Shown: positions 1 to 9,031 of the stretch, piece by piece
Position numbering within the stretch: position 1 is the stretch's first letter
How the letters are laid out: each line of letters opens with the position of its first letter
Source: Paracoccus sanguinis
GTDB taxonomy: Bacteria > Pseudomonadota > Alphaproteobacteria > Rhodobacterales > Rhodobacteraceae
Reading direction: 5' to 3'
NCBI RefSeq assembly: GCF_900106665.1
Contig: NZ_FNNA01000002.1
Location: forward strand, 496,001-560,000
DNA: 64,000 nucleotides
Program-made: the position numbers and the translations under genes
The notes under the pieces: model-generated
The model's input: the letters and a program-made list of their open reading frames with translations, nothing else
The model's database searches: none
What the model was told of the DNA's origin: nothing

Positions 1-1202
1 TCGACAGCGCAGGCGCGGGCGACGCCGACCTGCTGATCGCCGCGACCGCCTCGGACGAGGTCAACATCGTCGCCTGCGAGGTCGCCCACGCGCTCTTCAC
101 CGTGCCGCGCCGGATCGCGCGGATCCGCGGCCGCGGCTATCTCAAGCCCGAATACGCCGACCTCTACCAGGCCGACAGCCTGTCCATCGACGTGGTCATC
201 AGCCCCGAGCGCGAGGTCGCGCAGGCGGCGCTGGCGCGGCTCGACGCGCCCAGCACCTTCGACACCGAGACCTTCATGGACGGCAAGGTGCGGATGGTGG
301 CGCTGTCGCTCGACAACGAATGCCAGATCCTGCACGCGCCGCTGCGCCAGCTCGACCAGACCTTCTTCGGCCTGCGCGCCATCGTCGTCGGCATCCGTCG
401 GGGCGAGCGGTTCTTCGCCCCCGAGCCCGGCGACCAGCTGCACGCCGGCGACAAGGCCTATGTGGTGGCGCCCGAGGCCGACATCGCCCGCACGCTCGAC
501 ATCTTCGGGATGCCGACCGAGCGGATCGGCCGGGTGGTGCTGATCGGCGGCGGCAACATCGGGCTGGCCGTGGCGCAGACGCTCGACACCCGGGCGGGGA
601 TGAACGTCAAGCTGATCGAGCGCAACCGCGACCGCGCCGAGGCCGCGGCCGAGGGGCTCAAGCGCACCATCGTCCTGCACGGCGACGGCATGGCCCCCGA
701 GGTCATGGCCGAGGCGGGCGTGCGCCAGGCCGACGCGGTGGTGACGCTGACCGAGGACGACCGCACCAACATCCTCGCCGCCGTGCGGGCGCGGCAGGCG
801 GGGGCGCGGATGGTGATCGCGCTGATCAACGACCCGACGCTGCTGCCGCTGGCCGCGAGCCTCGGGATCGACGCCCAGATCAGCCCGCGCGCGGTCACCG
901 TCAGTTCGATCCTGCGCCACATCCGCCGCGGCCTCGTGCGCGACGTCTATGCGATGGGCGACGCCGAGGCCGAGCTGATCGAGGCGCAGGTGCTGCCCGG
1001 CTCGCCGTTGGCCGGGGCTGTGCTGCGCGACCTCGATCTGCCGCGCGGGGCGCTGGTGGCGGCGGTGGAGAAGCAGGGCGAGGTCATCAAGCCGCGCCCC
1101 GACACGCGGCTCGAGGCCGGCGACCTGGTGCTGATCTTCGCGCTCTCGGGCGACATCGCCGAGGTCGAGCAGCTGCTGCAGATCTCGGCCGACTGGTTCT
1201 GA
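1..1202 (+). CDS. trkA: Trk potassium uptake regulatory subunit TrkA (5' end missing)
   Basis: Peripheral cytoplasmic subunit that gates the TrkH potassium channel by binding NAD(H) and nucleotides. The reading frame is open from base 3, so the start and the first glycine-rich motif lie left of the window. The visible part starts inside the first Rossmann fold (ATASDEVNIVAC), runs through the first RCK C-terminal domain, then a second nucleotide-binding fold with VVLIGGGNIGLAVAQ around base 540, and ends with a second RCK_C domain before SADWF. This two-repeat layout is that of full-length TrkA (about 458 residues), so roughly 60 residues are missing. trkH starts 13 bases later, so the two are probably one operon. 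Confidence 0.95.
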   Translation, partial: DSAGAGDADLLIAATASDEVNIVACEVAHALFTVPRRIARIRGRGYLKPEYADLYQADSLSIDVVISPEREVAQAALARLDAPSTFDTETFMDGKVRMVALSLDNECQILHAPLRQLDQTFFGLRAIVVGIRRGERFFAPEPGDQLHAGDKAYVVAPEADIARTLDIFGMPTERIGRVVLIGGGNIGLAVAQTLDTRAGMNVKLIERNRDRAEAAAEGLKRTIVLHGDGMAPEVMAEAGVRQADAVVTLTEDDRTNILAAVRARQAGARMVIALINDPTLLPLAASLGIDAQISPRAVTVSSILRHIRRGLVRDVYAMGDAEAELIEAQVLPGSPLAGAVLRDLDLPRGALVAAVEKQGEVIKPRPDTRLEAGDLVLIFALSGDIAEVEQLLQISADWF

Positions 1203-1215
1203 GGGGGCGGCGCGG

Positions 1216-2847
1216 GTGGATTGCCTCGGACGGCTGCCGGTTCTGGTGATCGCCGCGCTGGTGCTGGCGCTGGCGATGCTGATCCCCGCCGCCCACGCCG
1301 CAGCGACCGGCGCCCCCGACATCGCCGCGATCTTCGCGAGCAGCGCCGCGGGGCTGCTGGTCCTCGGCGTGATCGCCGGGCTCGCCACGGCGAGCGCCCC
1401 GGCCACCGCACCGGCGCCGCAGGTGCTGGCGACGCTTCTGGGCGTCTTCGCCGGGCTGCCGCTGCTGGCCGCCGTACCCTTCGCCGCGGTAATCCCCGAC
1501 ACCGGCCTCTTCAACGCCTGGTGGGAGATGCTGTCCTGCCTCACCACCACCGGCGCCTCGCTCTACGTCGCCGAGAAGCTGCCGCCGACGCTGCATCTTT
1601 GGCGGGCGACGCTGGGGTGGCTGGGGGGCATGTTCATCCTCGTCGCGGCCATCGCCATGATGGCGCCGCTGCGGCTGGGCGGGTTCGAGGTGATGGACCG
1701 CTCGGCCGGGGCCGACGACCGCTTCGGCCGGATCGAGGGGCCGACCCGCTCGCAGTTGCGGCCGGGGCGCGACTATGCCGCCCACCTCGCCGACCCGGCG
1801 CTGCGGATGATCCGCTGGGGGCAGTCGATCGTGCCGATGTACGCGGGCGCCACGGGGCTTCTGTGGCTCTTGCTGATGATGACCGGCGCGGGCAGCCTCG
1901 ATTCGCTGATCCGGGCGATGGGCACGCTCTCGACCAGCGGGGTCGGGCTGACCGGCCAGCCGGTGGGCGCCAGCGGCGGGGTCGCGGCCGAGGCCCTCAT
2001 CGCGGCCTTCATGCTGACCGCGCTGACCCGCCGCGGCTGGCCGGGGGGAGGCGAGCTGAAGGCCAGCCGCCGGCTGCGCAACGACCCCGAGTTGCGAATG
2101 GCCGCGGGGCTGGTGCTGCTGGTCACGCTGGTGCTGTTCCTGCGCCCCTTCATCGGCGCCTTCGACGACGGCGTGCAGCCGGTCTCGACGCCCGAGCCTG
2201 CCGCCGACAGCCTCGCCGGCGGGCTCGCCCGGGCGGCGGCGGCGGCCTGGGGGGCGGGGTTCACGGCGCTGTCCTTCCTGACCACCACCGGCTGGACCTC
2301 GGTTCACTGGGACGGGGCGCGCGCCTGGGCGGGGCTTTCGGCGCCGGGGCTGATGCTCGCGGGCCTCGCCATCATGGGCGGCGGCGTCGCCACCACGGCG
2401 GGCGGCGTGAAGCTGCTGCGGGTCTTTGCGCTCGGGCTGCACGCGCGGCGCGAGCTGGACAAGATCGTCCACCCCGCCTCGGTCGCGGGCGGCGGGCCGA
2501 TCACGCGGCGGCTGCGGGGCAGCGGCGCCTATCTGGCCTTCGTCTTCTTCATGGTCTTCGCGCTCTCGATCGTGGTGACCATCGCGCTCGTCTCGCTCAG
2601 GCCGGTGGCGTTCGAGACGGCGACGATCCTCAGCGTCGCGGCGCTGACCAACACCGGGCAACTCGCCGAGGCGATCCCGCTGATCCCGGTGTTCGAGGGC
2701 AGCGCCGGCATCGCCGGCAGCCCGTGGGCCGGCTGGGCGGGGCTGTCCACCGTCAACAAGGCGATCCTCGCCGCGGCGATGGTCGCCGGTCGGCTCGAGA
2801 TGCTGGCGATCCTTGCGCTGCTCTCGCCCGGGGCGTGGCGGCGTTAG
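1216..2847 (+). CDS. trkH: Trk potassium channel subunit TrkH
   Basis: Inner-membrane potassium-translocating subunit, 543 residues (usual length about 480-510; the N-terminus and one loop are slightly long). It starts with GTG after a GGGGG-rich stretch, 13 bases behind trkA. The four pore repeats are visible as filter motifs: LTTTGAS (about base 1545), STSGVGLTG (about 1935), LTTTGWTS (about 2280) and LTNTGQL (about 2645). These match the four P-loops of the SKT family. Many hydrophobic helices flank them. It works with TrkA to import potassium. The gene is convergent with the VOC protein downstream, with only nine bases between stop codons. Confidence 0.95.
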   Translation: MDCLGRLPVLVIAALVLALAMLIPAAHAAATGAPDIAAIFASSAAGLLVLGVIAGLATASAPATAPAPQVLATLLGVFAGLPLLAAVPFAAVIPDTGLFNAWWEMLSCLTTTGASLYVAEKLPPTLHLWRATLGWLGGMFILVAAIAMMAPLRLGGFEVMDRSAGADDRFGRIEGPTRSQLRPGRDYAAHLADPALRMIRWGQSIVPMYAGATGLLWLLLMMTGAGSLDSLIRAMGTLSTSGVGLTGQPVGASGGVAAEALIAAFMLTALTRRGWPGGGELKASRRLRNDPELRMAAGLVLLVTLVLFLRPFIGAFDDGVQPVSTPEPAADSLAGGLARAAAAAWGAGFTALSFLTTTGWTSVHWDGARAWAGLSAPGLMLAGLAIMGGGVATTAGGVKLLRVFALGLHARRELDKIVHPASVAGGGPITRRLRGSGAYLAFVFFMVFALSIVVTIALVSLRPVAFETATILSVAALTNTGQLAEAIPLIPVFEGSAGIAGSPWAGWAGLSTVNKAILAAAMVAGRLEMLAILALLSPGAWRR

Positions 2848-2856
2848 GGCGCGGCG

Positions 2857-3270
2857 CTAGCGGGCGAAGATCCCGGCGGTGTCGGCGAAGCCCTTGACCT
2901 CGATCGGGTTGCCCGACGGGTCGCGGAAGAACATCGTCCCCTGCTCGCCCGGCTCGCCTTGGAAGCGGATGTGGGGCTCAAGCTCAAAGCGCACGCCCGC
3001 CGCGGTCAGGCGGTCGGCGAGGGTGCGCCAGTCCTCGATCCCCAGCACCACGCCCAGGTGCGGCATCGGCACCATGTGGTCGCCGACCTTGCCGGTGTTC
3101 GTGGTGGCGAAGGGCTGCCCCCGGTGCAGGCTGATCTGGTGGCCGAAGAAGTCGAAATCGACCCAGGTGTCGGTCGAGCGTCCCTCGGCGCAGCCCAGCA
3201 CCCCGCCATAGAACGCCCGCGCCGCGTCGAGATCGGTGACGTGATAGGCGAGGTGAAAGACGGACTGCAT
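2857..3270 (-). CDS. Glyoxalase/bleomycin-resistance (VOC) family protein
   Basis: 137-residue single VOC-fold protein of the glyoxalase/dioxygenase superfamily. It begins FHLAYHVTDLDAARAFYGGVLG, carries FGHQISLH and ends with FRDPSGNPIEVKGF, the typical metal-ligand Glu strand. The start at 3270 is preferred over the longer frame to 3351 because GAGGAG sits nine bases upstream. The putative metal ligands (His in FHLAYHV, His in HQISLH, Glu in NPIEVKGF) suggest an active metal enzyme, but the substrate cannot be told. It lies on the opposite strand between trkH and hfq, with no functional link to them. Confidence 0.85.
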   Translation of the reverse strand: MQSVFHLAYHVTDLDAARAFYGGVLGCAEGRSTDTWVDFDFFGHQISLHRGQPFATTNTGKVGDHMVPMPHLGVVLGIEDWRTLADRLTAAGVRFELEPHIRFQGEPGEQGTMFFRDPSGNPIEVKGFADTAGIFAR

Positions 3271-3375
3271 CGACGGGCGCTCCTCAACGCGGGGATCAGG
3301 CGCAGGGAGCATAGCGTGCCGTTGCGAAAGGGAAACACCCTGCCCGGGCATCCCGTGCCGCCCGCACGGGTCGGC

Positions 3376-3404
3376 TTGTCACATTTGGGACGCTCGCCTA
3401 GATG
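3376..3404 (+). promoter_or_regulatory. Candidate promoter of hfq-hflX
   Basis: TTGTCA, a 17-base spacer, then TAGATG, about 55 bases ahead of the hfq start. The -35 box is good and the -10 box weak, and no other gene lies between. The call rests on position and spacing only. Confidence 0.35.
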
Positions 3405-3459
3405 TGAACTGTCTGCCCGACGTATTGATCCTGCCCAATAACAAGAAAAGGTGTCCCGC

Positions 3460-3693
3460 ATGGCCGGCGACAAGCAGAACCTTCAGGATGCGTTTCTGAA
3501 CCACGTCCGTAAGGCCAAGGTTCCGGTGACGATCTTCCTCATCAACGGCGTCAAATTGCAGGGCGTCATCACTTGGTTCGACAATTTCTGCGTGCTGCTG
3601 CGCCGCGACGGCCAGTCGCAGCTCGTCTACAAGCACGCGATCTCGACCATCATGCCGGGCCAGCCGATCAGCCTGTACGAAGGCGAGGACTGA
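3460..3693 (+). CDS. hfq: RNA chaperone Hfq
   Basis: 77-residue Sm-like RNA chaperone that promotes sRNA-mRNA pairing. The Sm1 motif ([21 protein letters not shown]) and the Sm2 motif (YKHAISTI) are intact, as are the proximal-face QNLQDAFL residues that bind U-rich RNA. An upstream in-frame GTG at 3451 is possible, but ATG at 3460 has AAAGGTG at the right distance and gives the family length. The next gene, hflX, starts at the base after the hfq stop, so the two are translationally linked. hfq is a known partner of nitrogen regulation in alphaproteobacteria, and it sits beside the ntr block here. Confidence 0.97.
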   Translation: MAGDKQNLQDAFLNHVRKAKVPVTIFLINGVKLQGVITWFDNFCVLLRRDGQSQLVYKHAISTIMPGQPISLYEGED

Positions 3694-5106
3694 GTGGCCG
3701 AGCCGCACTCGACCGCCACCCGCCCGACCCGCGCCTACGTCATCCACCCCGACCTCGGCGACCGCCGGGGGCAGCGCCGCTCGCCCGAGCTGGCGCTTGA
3801 GGAGGCGGTGGCGCTGGCCCGCGCCCTGCCCGCCATCGAGGTGGTGGGGGCGAGCGTCGTGCGGCTGCGCAACCCGGCGCCGGGGATGCTGTTCTCGTCC
3901 GGCAAGCTCGACGAGGTGGGGGCCGAGATCGCCGCCGCCGCCGACGGCGAGGGGGCCGAGCTGGTGCTGATCGACGGGCCGGTGACGCCCGTGCAGCAGC
4001 GCAACCTGGAAAAGCACTGGGACGTCAAGATCCTCGACCGCACCGGGCTGATCCTCGAAATCTTCGCCGACCGCGCCCGCACGCGCGAGGGCGTGCTGCA
4101 GGTGGAACTGGCCGCGCTCAGCTATCAGCGCACCCGGCTGGTCCGCGCCTGGACCCACCTCGAACGCCAGCGCGGCGGCTTCGGCTTCGTCGGCGGCCCC
4201 GGCGAGACGCAGATCGAGGCCGACCGGCGCGCCATCGACGACCAGATGATCCGCCTGCGCCGGCAGCTTGAGCGCGTGGTCCGCACCCGCACGCTGCACC
4301 GCGCGGCGCGTGCCAAGGTGCCCTATCCGATCGTCGCGCTGGTGGGTTACACCAACGCCGGGAAATCGACGCTATTCAACCGCCTGACCGGGGCCGAGGT
4401 GGTGGCCAAGGACATGCTCTTCGCCACGCTCGACCCGACCATGCGGGCGGTGAACCTCCCCGGCGCGGACGGCGAGGCCAAGGGGCGGCGGGTGATCCTG
4501 TCGGACACCGTGGGCTTCATCTCGGACCTGCCGCACGAGCTGGTCGCGGCCTTCCGCGCCACGCTGGAAGAGGTGCTCGAGGCCGACCTGATCCTGCACG
4601 TCCGCGACATCTCGCACCCCGAGACCGAGGAACAGGCGGCCGATGTCGGCGACATCCTCGACGGGCTGGGGGTGGATGAGGACGTGGCGCTGATCGAGGT
4701 CTGGAACAAGATCGACGCGCTCTCGCCCGAGACGCGCGCCGCGCTGCGCCGCACCGACGCGCGGCGCGAGGGGGTGCAGGCGGTCAGCGCCCTGTCGGGC
4801 GAGGGGATCGAGGACCTCGTCGCCGCCATCGACACGGCGCTGGCCGGGGGGCTGGACGAGCCGCGGGTCGCGGCCGAGGTCACGGTCCCGTTCGAGGACG
4901 GCCGCCGCCGCGCCTGGCTGCACGCCGCGGGCGTGGTCGAGGGCGAGACGGCGGGCGAGGACGGCCACCTTATCCGCGTCCTCTGGACCGACCGCCAGCG
5001 CATCGCCTTTGCGGCGCTGGACGGCGCGCCCCCCGAGGACGCGCCCGAGGACGACGACACCGTCGAGCGCACCCCGGGCGGCTGGGACCCGCTGGCCCGC
5101 GACTGA
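3694..5106 (+). CDS. hflX: Ribosome-associated GTPase HflX
   Basis: 470-residue TRAFAC-class GTPase that splits and rescues stalled 70S or 50S ribosomes. The N-terminal HflX domain (GKLDEVG, DRTGLILEIFADRA) is followed by a helical linker with ERQRGGFGFVGGPGETQIE, then the G domain: G1 GYTNAGKST, G3 DTVGFISDLP, G4 NKID. It starts with GTG directly after the hfq stop codon. The C-terminus carries an acidic tail (PEDAPEDDDT). It ends at a stem-loop element that also ends the convergent ntrX transcript. Confidence 0.96.
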   Translation: MAEPHSTATRPTRAYVIHPDLGDRRGQRRSPELALEEAVALARALPAIEVVGASVVRLRNPAPGMLFSSGKLDEVGAEIAAAADGEGAELVLIDGPVTPVQQRNLEKHWDVKILDRTGLILEIFADRARTREGVLQVELAALSYQRTRLVRAWTHLERQRGGFGFVGGPGETQIEADRRAIDDQMIRLRRQLERVVRTRTLHRAARAKVPYPIVALVGYTNAGKSTLFNRLTGAEVVAKDMLFATLDPTMRAVNLPGADGEAKGRRVILSDTVGFISDLPHELVAAFRATLEEVLEADLILHVRDISHPETEEQAADVGDILDGLGVDEDVALIEVWNKIDALSPETRAALRRTDARREGVQAVSALSGEGIEDLVAAIDTALAGGLDEPRVAAEVTVPFEDGRRRAWLHAAGVVEGETAGEDGHLIRVLWTDRQRIAFAALDGAPPEDAPEDDDTVERTPGGWDPLARD

Positions 5107-5125
5107 CGCTGACCCTACGGTCGGA

Positions 5126-5173
5126 CCGGGGGCCAGCCCCCGGACCCCCGGGATATTTGGACAAGAAAGAAAG
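5126..5173 (+). repeat. Stem-loop/GATATTT repeat element, copy 1 (3' of hflX)
   Basis: A perfect inverted repeat CCGGGGGC-CA-GCCCCCGG (5126-5143) is followed by the core GGATATTTGGACAAGAAAGA (5151-5170). The same stem-plus-core layout recurs through the window (25844, 40760, 43938 reversed, 48240, 53484, 58002). It lies just after hflX and in its orientation, as expected for a transcript 3'-end or terminator element. I do not recognise a named family. Confidence 0.75.
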
Positions 5174-5189
5174 GGCGTGCGCCCCGCTG

Positions 5190-5260
5190 CTTCTTTCTGG
5201 CCCGAACACCCTCGCCGAAGGCGTCCGGGCTCGCCCCCGCGCAAGGGGGGGGCGCGGGGG
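5190..5260 (-). terminator. Stem-loop and degenerate repeat core at the 3' end of ntrX
   Basis: On the minus strand, three bases after the ntrX stop, a 9-bp stem (arms 5234-5242 and 5252-5260, CCCCCGCGC/GCGCGGGGG) is followed by GTTCGGGCCAGAAAGAAG. That tail is a diverged copy of the repeat core found elsewhere. It faces copy 1 after hflX, so the convergent genes are separated by two opposed elements. Confidence 0.6.
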
Positions 5261-5262
5261 TG

Positions 5263-6651
5263 CTATTTCGCCATGATCTCGTCGTCCACCCGCATTCCGC
5301 CCACGACGCCCAGCGACTTGAGCTTGCGGTGCAGCGCGCTGCGCTCCATCCCCACGAACTGGGCGGTGCGGCTGATGTTGCCGCCGAAGCGGTTGATCTG
5401 CGCCAGCAGGTATTCCCGCTCGAAGAGCTCGCGCGCCTCGCGCAGCGCCAGCGCGGTGATCTGCGGCCCCAGCGCCAGCGCCTCGCCGTTGTCGGGCGTC
5501 GCCCCTTGCGTGTCGAGTTCGCCCGGCTGGATCGGCCCGGTGCCGTCGCCGAGGATCAGCACCCGCTCGATCACGTTCCTCAGTTGCCGGATGTTGCCCG
5601 GCCAGCGCATCGCCTGCAGCGCGGCCACCGTCTCGTCGGGCAGCTCGCGCTCGGGCAGGCCCTGGGTGGCGTGGAACTGGGCGATGAAGTGGCGCGCGAG
5701 CTCGGCGATGTCGTCGCGCCGCTCGGCGAGGCAGGGGACCGGCACCGGGACCACGTTCAGCCGGTCGAACAGCTCTTGCCGGAAGCGGCCGGCGGCGATC
5801 TCGGACCCGAGGTCGCGGTTGGTGGACGAGATCACCCGCAGGTCGACCCGCACCCGGTCGCTGCCGCCCGCGCGCTGGAACTGCTGCTCGGTCAGCACCC
5901 GCAGGATCTTGGGCTGGGTGCCGAGCGGCATGTCGGCCACCTCGTCGAAGTAGATCACCCCGCCGTGGGCCTGTTCGAGCAGCCCCGGCTCGATCCCGCG
6001 CTCGGGGGTTTCGCGGCCGAACAGCACCTCCTCCATCCGCTCGGGCTCGATGGTGGCGCAGGGCACGGTGACGAAGGGCGCGTCGGCGCGCGGCGAATGG
6101 GCGTGGATATAACGCGCCGCCAGCTCCTTGCCCGAGCCCGGCTCGCCCGAGAGCATCACCCGGCCGTTCGACTTGGCCACCTTGTCGAGGTTGTCGCGCA
6201 GCCGCCGGAACGGGGCCGAGTGGCCCAGCATCTCGGCCGCCGTCACCTCTTTCCGGCGCAGCTGCACGTTCTCGCGCCGCAGGCGGCTGGTCTCCATCGC
6301 CCGGGTGATGACCACCATCAGCTGGTCGATGTTGAAGGGCTTCTCGATGAAGTCATAGGCGCCCTGCTTGATCGCCGCGACCGCGATCTCGATGTTGCCG
6401 TGCCCCGAGATGATGACCACCGGCACCGAGGGGTTGTTGCGCTTGACCTGCTTGAGGATGTCGATGCCGTCCATCCGGCTGTCCTTGAGCCAGATGTCGA
6501 GGATCATCAGCGCCGGCTCTTCGGCATTCAGCGCCGCGATCGCCTCGTCCGAGTTCGCCGCGGTGCGGGTCGGAACCCCCTCGTCGCCGAGGATGTCCGC
6601 GATCAGCTCGCGGATGTCCCGTTCGTCGTCAACGATCAGAATGTCGCTCAT
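5263..6651 (-). CDS. ntrX: NtrX response regulator, GAFTGA-less
   Basis: 462-residue regulator paired with the membrane kinase NtrY. It has a receiver domain (DDERD at 8-12, phospho-Asp around residue 52 in LMILDIW), an AAA+ domain with Walker A GEPGSGKE and Walker B VIYFDEVADMP, and a C-terminal Fis-type helix-turn-helix (NISRTAQFVGMERSALHRKL). Where sigma-54 activators carry GAFTGA after LFG, this protein reads RETPERGIEPG. It is therefore unlikely to contact sigma-54 in the usual way, as is known for NtrX of this lineage. It overlaps ntrY by four bases (ATGA). Roles in related bacteria include nitrogen and redox control and cell-envelope genes. Confidence 0.95.
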   Translation of the reverse strand: MSDILIVDDERDIRELIADILGDEGVPTRTAANSDEAIAALNAEEPALMILDIWLKDSRMDGIDILKQVKRNNPSVPVVIISGHGNIEIAVAAIKQGAYDFIEKPFNIDQLMVVITRAMETSRLRRENVQLRRKEVTAAEMLGHSAPFRRLRDNLDKVAKSNGRVMLSGEPGSGKELAARYIHAHSPRADAPFVTVPCATIEPERMEEVLFGRETPERGIEPGLLEQAHGGVIYFDEVADMPLGTQPKILRVLTEQQFQRAGGSDRVRVDLRVISSTNRDLGSEIAAGRFRQELFDRLNVVPVPVPCLAERRDDIAELARHFIAQFHATQGLPERELPDETVAALQAMRWPGNIRQLRNVIERVLILGDGTGPIQPGELDTQGATPDNGEALALGPQITALALREARELFEREYLLAQINRFGGNISRTAQFVGMERSALHRKLKSLGVVGGMRVDDEIMAK

Positions 6652-8990
6652 GTGCCGTTCGCCTCTTCCAGTTTCTGCTTGCGCGACGCGGCCATGCGGA
6701 CCGGCTGGCGTTCGCGGGGGATGCGGATCTCGGCCAGCGCGCCCCGGTGGCCGGTGGGGTCGGGGGGCGCGTCGGTGAGGGTCAGGGTGCCGCCGTGTTC
6801 CTCGACGATCTTCTTGACGATCGGCAGGCCCAGCCCGGTGCCGCCGGGCTTGAGGGTCACGTAGGGCTCGAAGAGCCGCCCCCGGTCCTCGGGCAGGCCC
6901 ACGCCGTTGTCGCAGATGCGGATGGTGACCGCGTCGGGGCGGGCCAGCATCTCGACCGTGACGGCGGGTTGCCAGTCGCCCGCCGGGCGGTCGCGCAGCG
7001 CCTCGCCCGCGTTCTTCAGCAGGTTGGTGAACACCTGCCCCATCATGCCCGCGTCGCAGTCGACGATCACCGGGGCGTCGGGGATGGCGGTCGCCACCCC
7101 GCCCTCGATCGCGTCCTGCTGCAGCACCACCGCCTCGCGCAAGAGCCGGGCGAGGTCCGTCTCGCGCCGGTCCGGCTCGGGCATCCGGGCGAAGCGGCTG
7201 AACTCGTCCACGATCCGGCGCAGATCGCCGGTCTGGCGGATGATGACCTCGGTGTACTGGGTCAGCGCCTCGCGGTCCTCGTCAGCGGTGGCGAGGCGGC
7301 CGAACTTGCGGCGGATGCGCTCGGCCGACAGCTGGATCGGGGTGAGCGGGTTCTTGATCTCGTGCGCGACGCGCCGCGCCACGTCGCCCCAGGCGGCCAT
7401 GCGCTGCGCCGAGACCAGCTCGGTCACGTCGTCAAAGGCGATCACGTAGCCCGCCACCGACCCGTCCTCGGCCAGCCGGGCGGCGATGCGGACGAGCAGG
7501 CTCTCGATCCGGCCTTCGCGGTTCAGCCGCACCTCGTCCTGCACGCTGTCGGCGACCGAGGCGCCGAGGCGCTGGAAGAGCAGCGCGAACTCGGGCACCG
7601 CCTCGGCCAACGGGCGGTCGTGGTCGGCCTCGGGGTCGAGGCCCAGAAGCCGCGTGGCCGAGCGGTTCACGAAGTCGATCTGCCCTGCCTCGTCGAGCCC
7701 GATCACCCCCGCGGTGACCGAGGCCAGCACGCTGTCGAACAGCCGCCGCTGCTCATCCGCGGCGCGGTAGCTTTCGACCAGCTCCTCGCGCTGGGTCTTG
7801 AGCTGGCGGGTCATGCGGTTGAAGCTCTGCCCGAGCACCTGGATCTCGTCGCCCGTGTCGGGCTCGGGCACCTGCACGTCGAGGTTCCCCTCGCCCACCT
7901 GCTCGGACGCCTCGGCCAGCCGCCCGATGGGCCGCGACAGCCGCTCGGCGAACCACAGCCCCAGCCAGATTGCCGCCGCCACCAGCAGCAGCGCGAAGCC
8001 AAGGTAGAGCAGCGAGAACTCGGCCAGCACCCGGCTGCGGGTGCGCTCAAGCTCCTGATACTCGCCGACCGTGGCGCGGGTGTCGTCCAGAAGCCCCAGC
8101 AGGCTGCCGTCCACGTCGCGGGTGACGTAGAGATAGCGGTTCGACAGCCGGTCGAGGTGGACGAGGGCGCGGAACTCGTTGTTCTGCCAGTCCTCGATCA
8201 GCACGATCCCGTCGCGGTCGGCGCTGCGGAACTGCGCCTCGGTCGGCTGCTCGTACCAGAAGCGATAGCTGCGGTCGCCGCGCGCCCGGATCGCGCCCGA
8301 GGCGTCGATGACATAGGCCTCGCGCAGGCCGCGCTGGATCAGCGCCTGGCCGTCGGTCAGCACCGTGCGGATCGTGCCGTCGTCCAGCACCGGCGCGCCG
8401 CGCGAGGCATCGTTGAGCACCCGCGCCAGCAGTTGCGCGTCGGCGCTGAGGTCGCGGCGGTGTTCGTCCTGATAGGCCTCGGCCGCCGAGAGAGAGGTCG
8501 AGACGACCTGCTGCACCCGGTCCGAGAACCAGCCTTCAAGGCCGATGTTGACGGTCAGCCCGGCAAACAGCGCCACCAGCACCGTCGGCACCAGCGCCAG
8601 CGCGGTGAAGACGCCCACGAGGCGCATGTGCAGGCGCGAGCCCGCGGCGGTGCGCCGCGCGGCCAGCATCCCGACCATGCGCGCCGCGACGAGGCCGACG
8701 AGCAGCAGGATGTAGATCAGATCGGCCAGCAGGATCAGCCGCAGCCCGCGGCTGGCGGTGCGCTCGCTCAGCGGGCCCATCACGCCATAGGTCGCCAGCG
8801 CCAGCACCGGGCCCAGCACGACCATGAAGGCGATGGCGGCGGTCTGAATGCGGCGTTGCCGGCGCAGCCGGGCCAGACGGTCCCAGGGTCGCCCCGCAAA
8901 GGCGGCAGCTTGCGCCCCGCCTGCTCTTGCCGCTGCCCGCGTCACCGCCTGCACTCGCCCTCGGTCCGCCGCTGTCACCGCGGCGTTCAT
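6648..8990 (-). CDS. ntrY: Membrane sensor histidine kinase NtrY
   Basis: 780-residue inner-membrane kinase for NtrX. The N-terminal third holds about three hydrophobic helices (IQTAAIAFMVVLGPVLALA; LILLADLIYILLLVGLVAA; LVGVFTALALVPTVLVALFAG), then an extracytoplasmic region and another helix near LLYLGFALLLVAAAIWLGLW. A HAMP domain (PIGRLAEASEQVGEGNLDV), a PAS domain (DSVLASVTAGVIGLD) and the kinase core follow: H-box VAHEIKNPLTPIQLSAER, N-box FTNLLKNAGEAL, G-box DNGVGLP and GGTGLGLPIVKKI. All catalytic motifs are intact. It overlaps ntrX by four bases, and 41 bases separate it from ntrC upstream. Confidence 0.95.
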   Translation of the reverse strand: MNAAVTAADRGRVQAVTRAAARAGGAQAAAFAGRPWDRLARLRRQRRIQTAAIAFMVVLGPVLALATYGVMGPLSERTASRGLRLILLADLIYILLLVGLVAARMVGMLAARRTAAGSRLHMRLVGVFTALALVPTVLVALFAGLTVNIGLEGWFSDRVQQVVSTSLSAAEAYQDEHRRDLSADAQLLARVLNDASRGAPVLDDGTIRTVLTDGQALIQRGLREAYVIDASGAIRARGDRSYRFWYEQPTEAQFRSADRDGIVLIEDWQNNEFRALVHLDRLSNRYLYVTRDVDGSLLGLLDDTRATVGEYQELERTRSRVLAEFSLLYLGFALLLVAAAIWLGLWFAERLSRPIGRLAEASEQVGEGNLDVQVPEPDTGDEIQVLGQSFNRMTRQLKTQREELVESYRAADEQRRLFDSVLASVTAGVIGLDEAGQIDFVNRSATRLLGLDPEADHDRPLAEAVPEFALLFQRLGASVADSVQDEVRLNREGRIESLLVRIAARLAEDGSVAGYVIAFDDVTELVSAQRMAAWGDVARRVAHEIKNPLTPIQLSAERIRRKFGRLATADEDREALTQYTEVIIRQTGDLRRIVDEFSRFARMPEPDRRETDLARLLREAVVLQQDAIEGGVATAIPDAPVIVDCDAGMMGQVFTNLLKNAGEALRDRPAGDWQPAVTVEMLARPDAVTIRICDNGVGLPEDRGRLFEPYVTLKPGGTGLGLPIVKKIVEEHGGTLTLTDAPPDPTGHRGALAEIRIPRERQPVRMAASRKQKLEEANGT

Positions 8991-9031
8991 GTGGCACGGG
9001 CGTAACGATTGCCCGTGACCCTGTGACCGTT

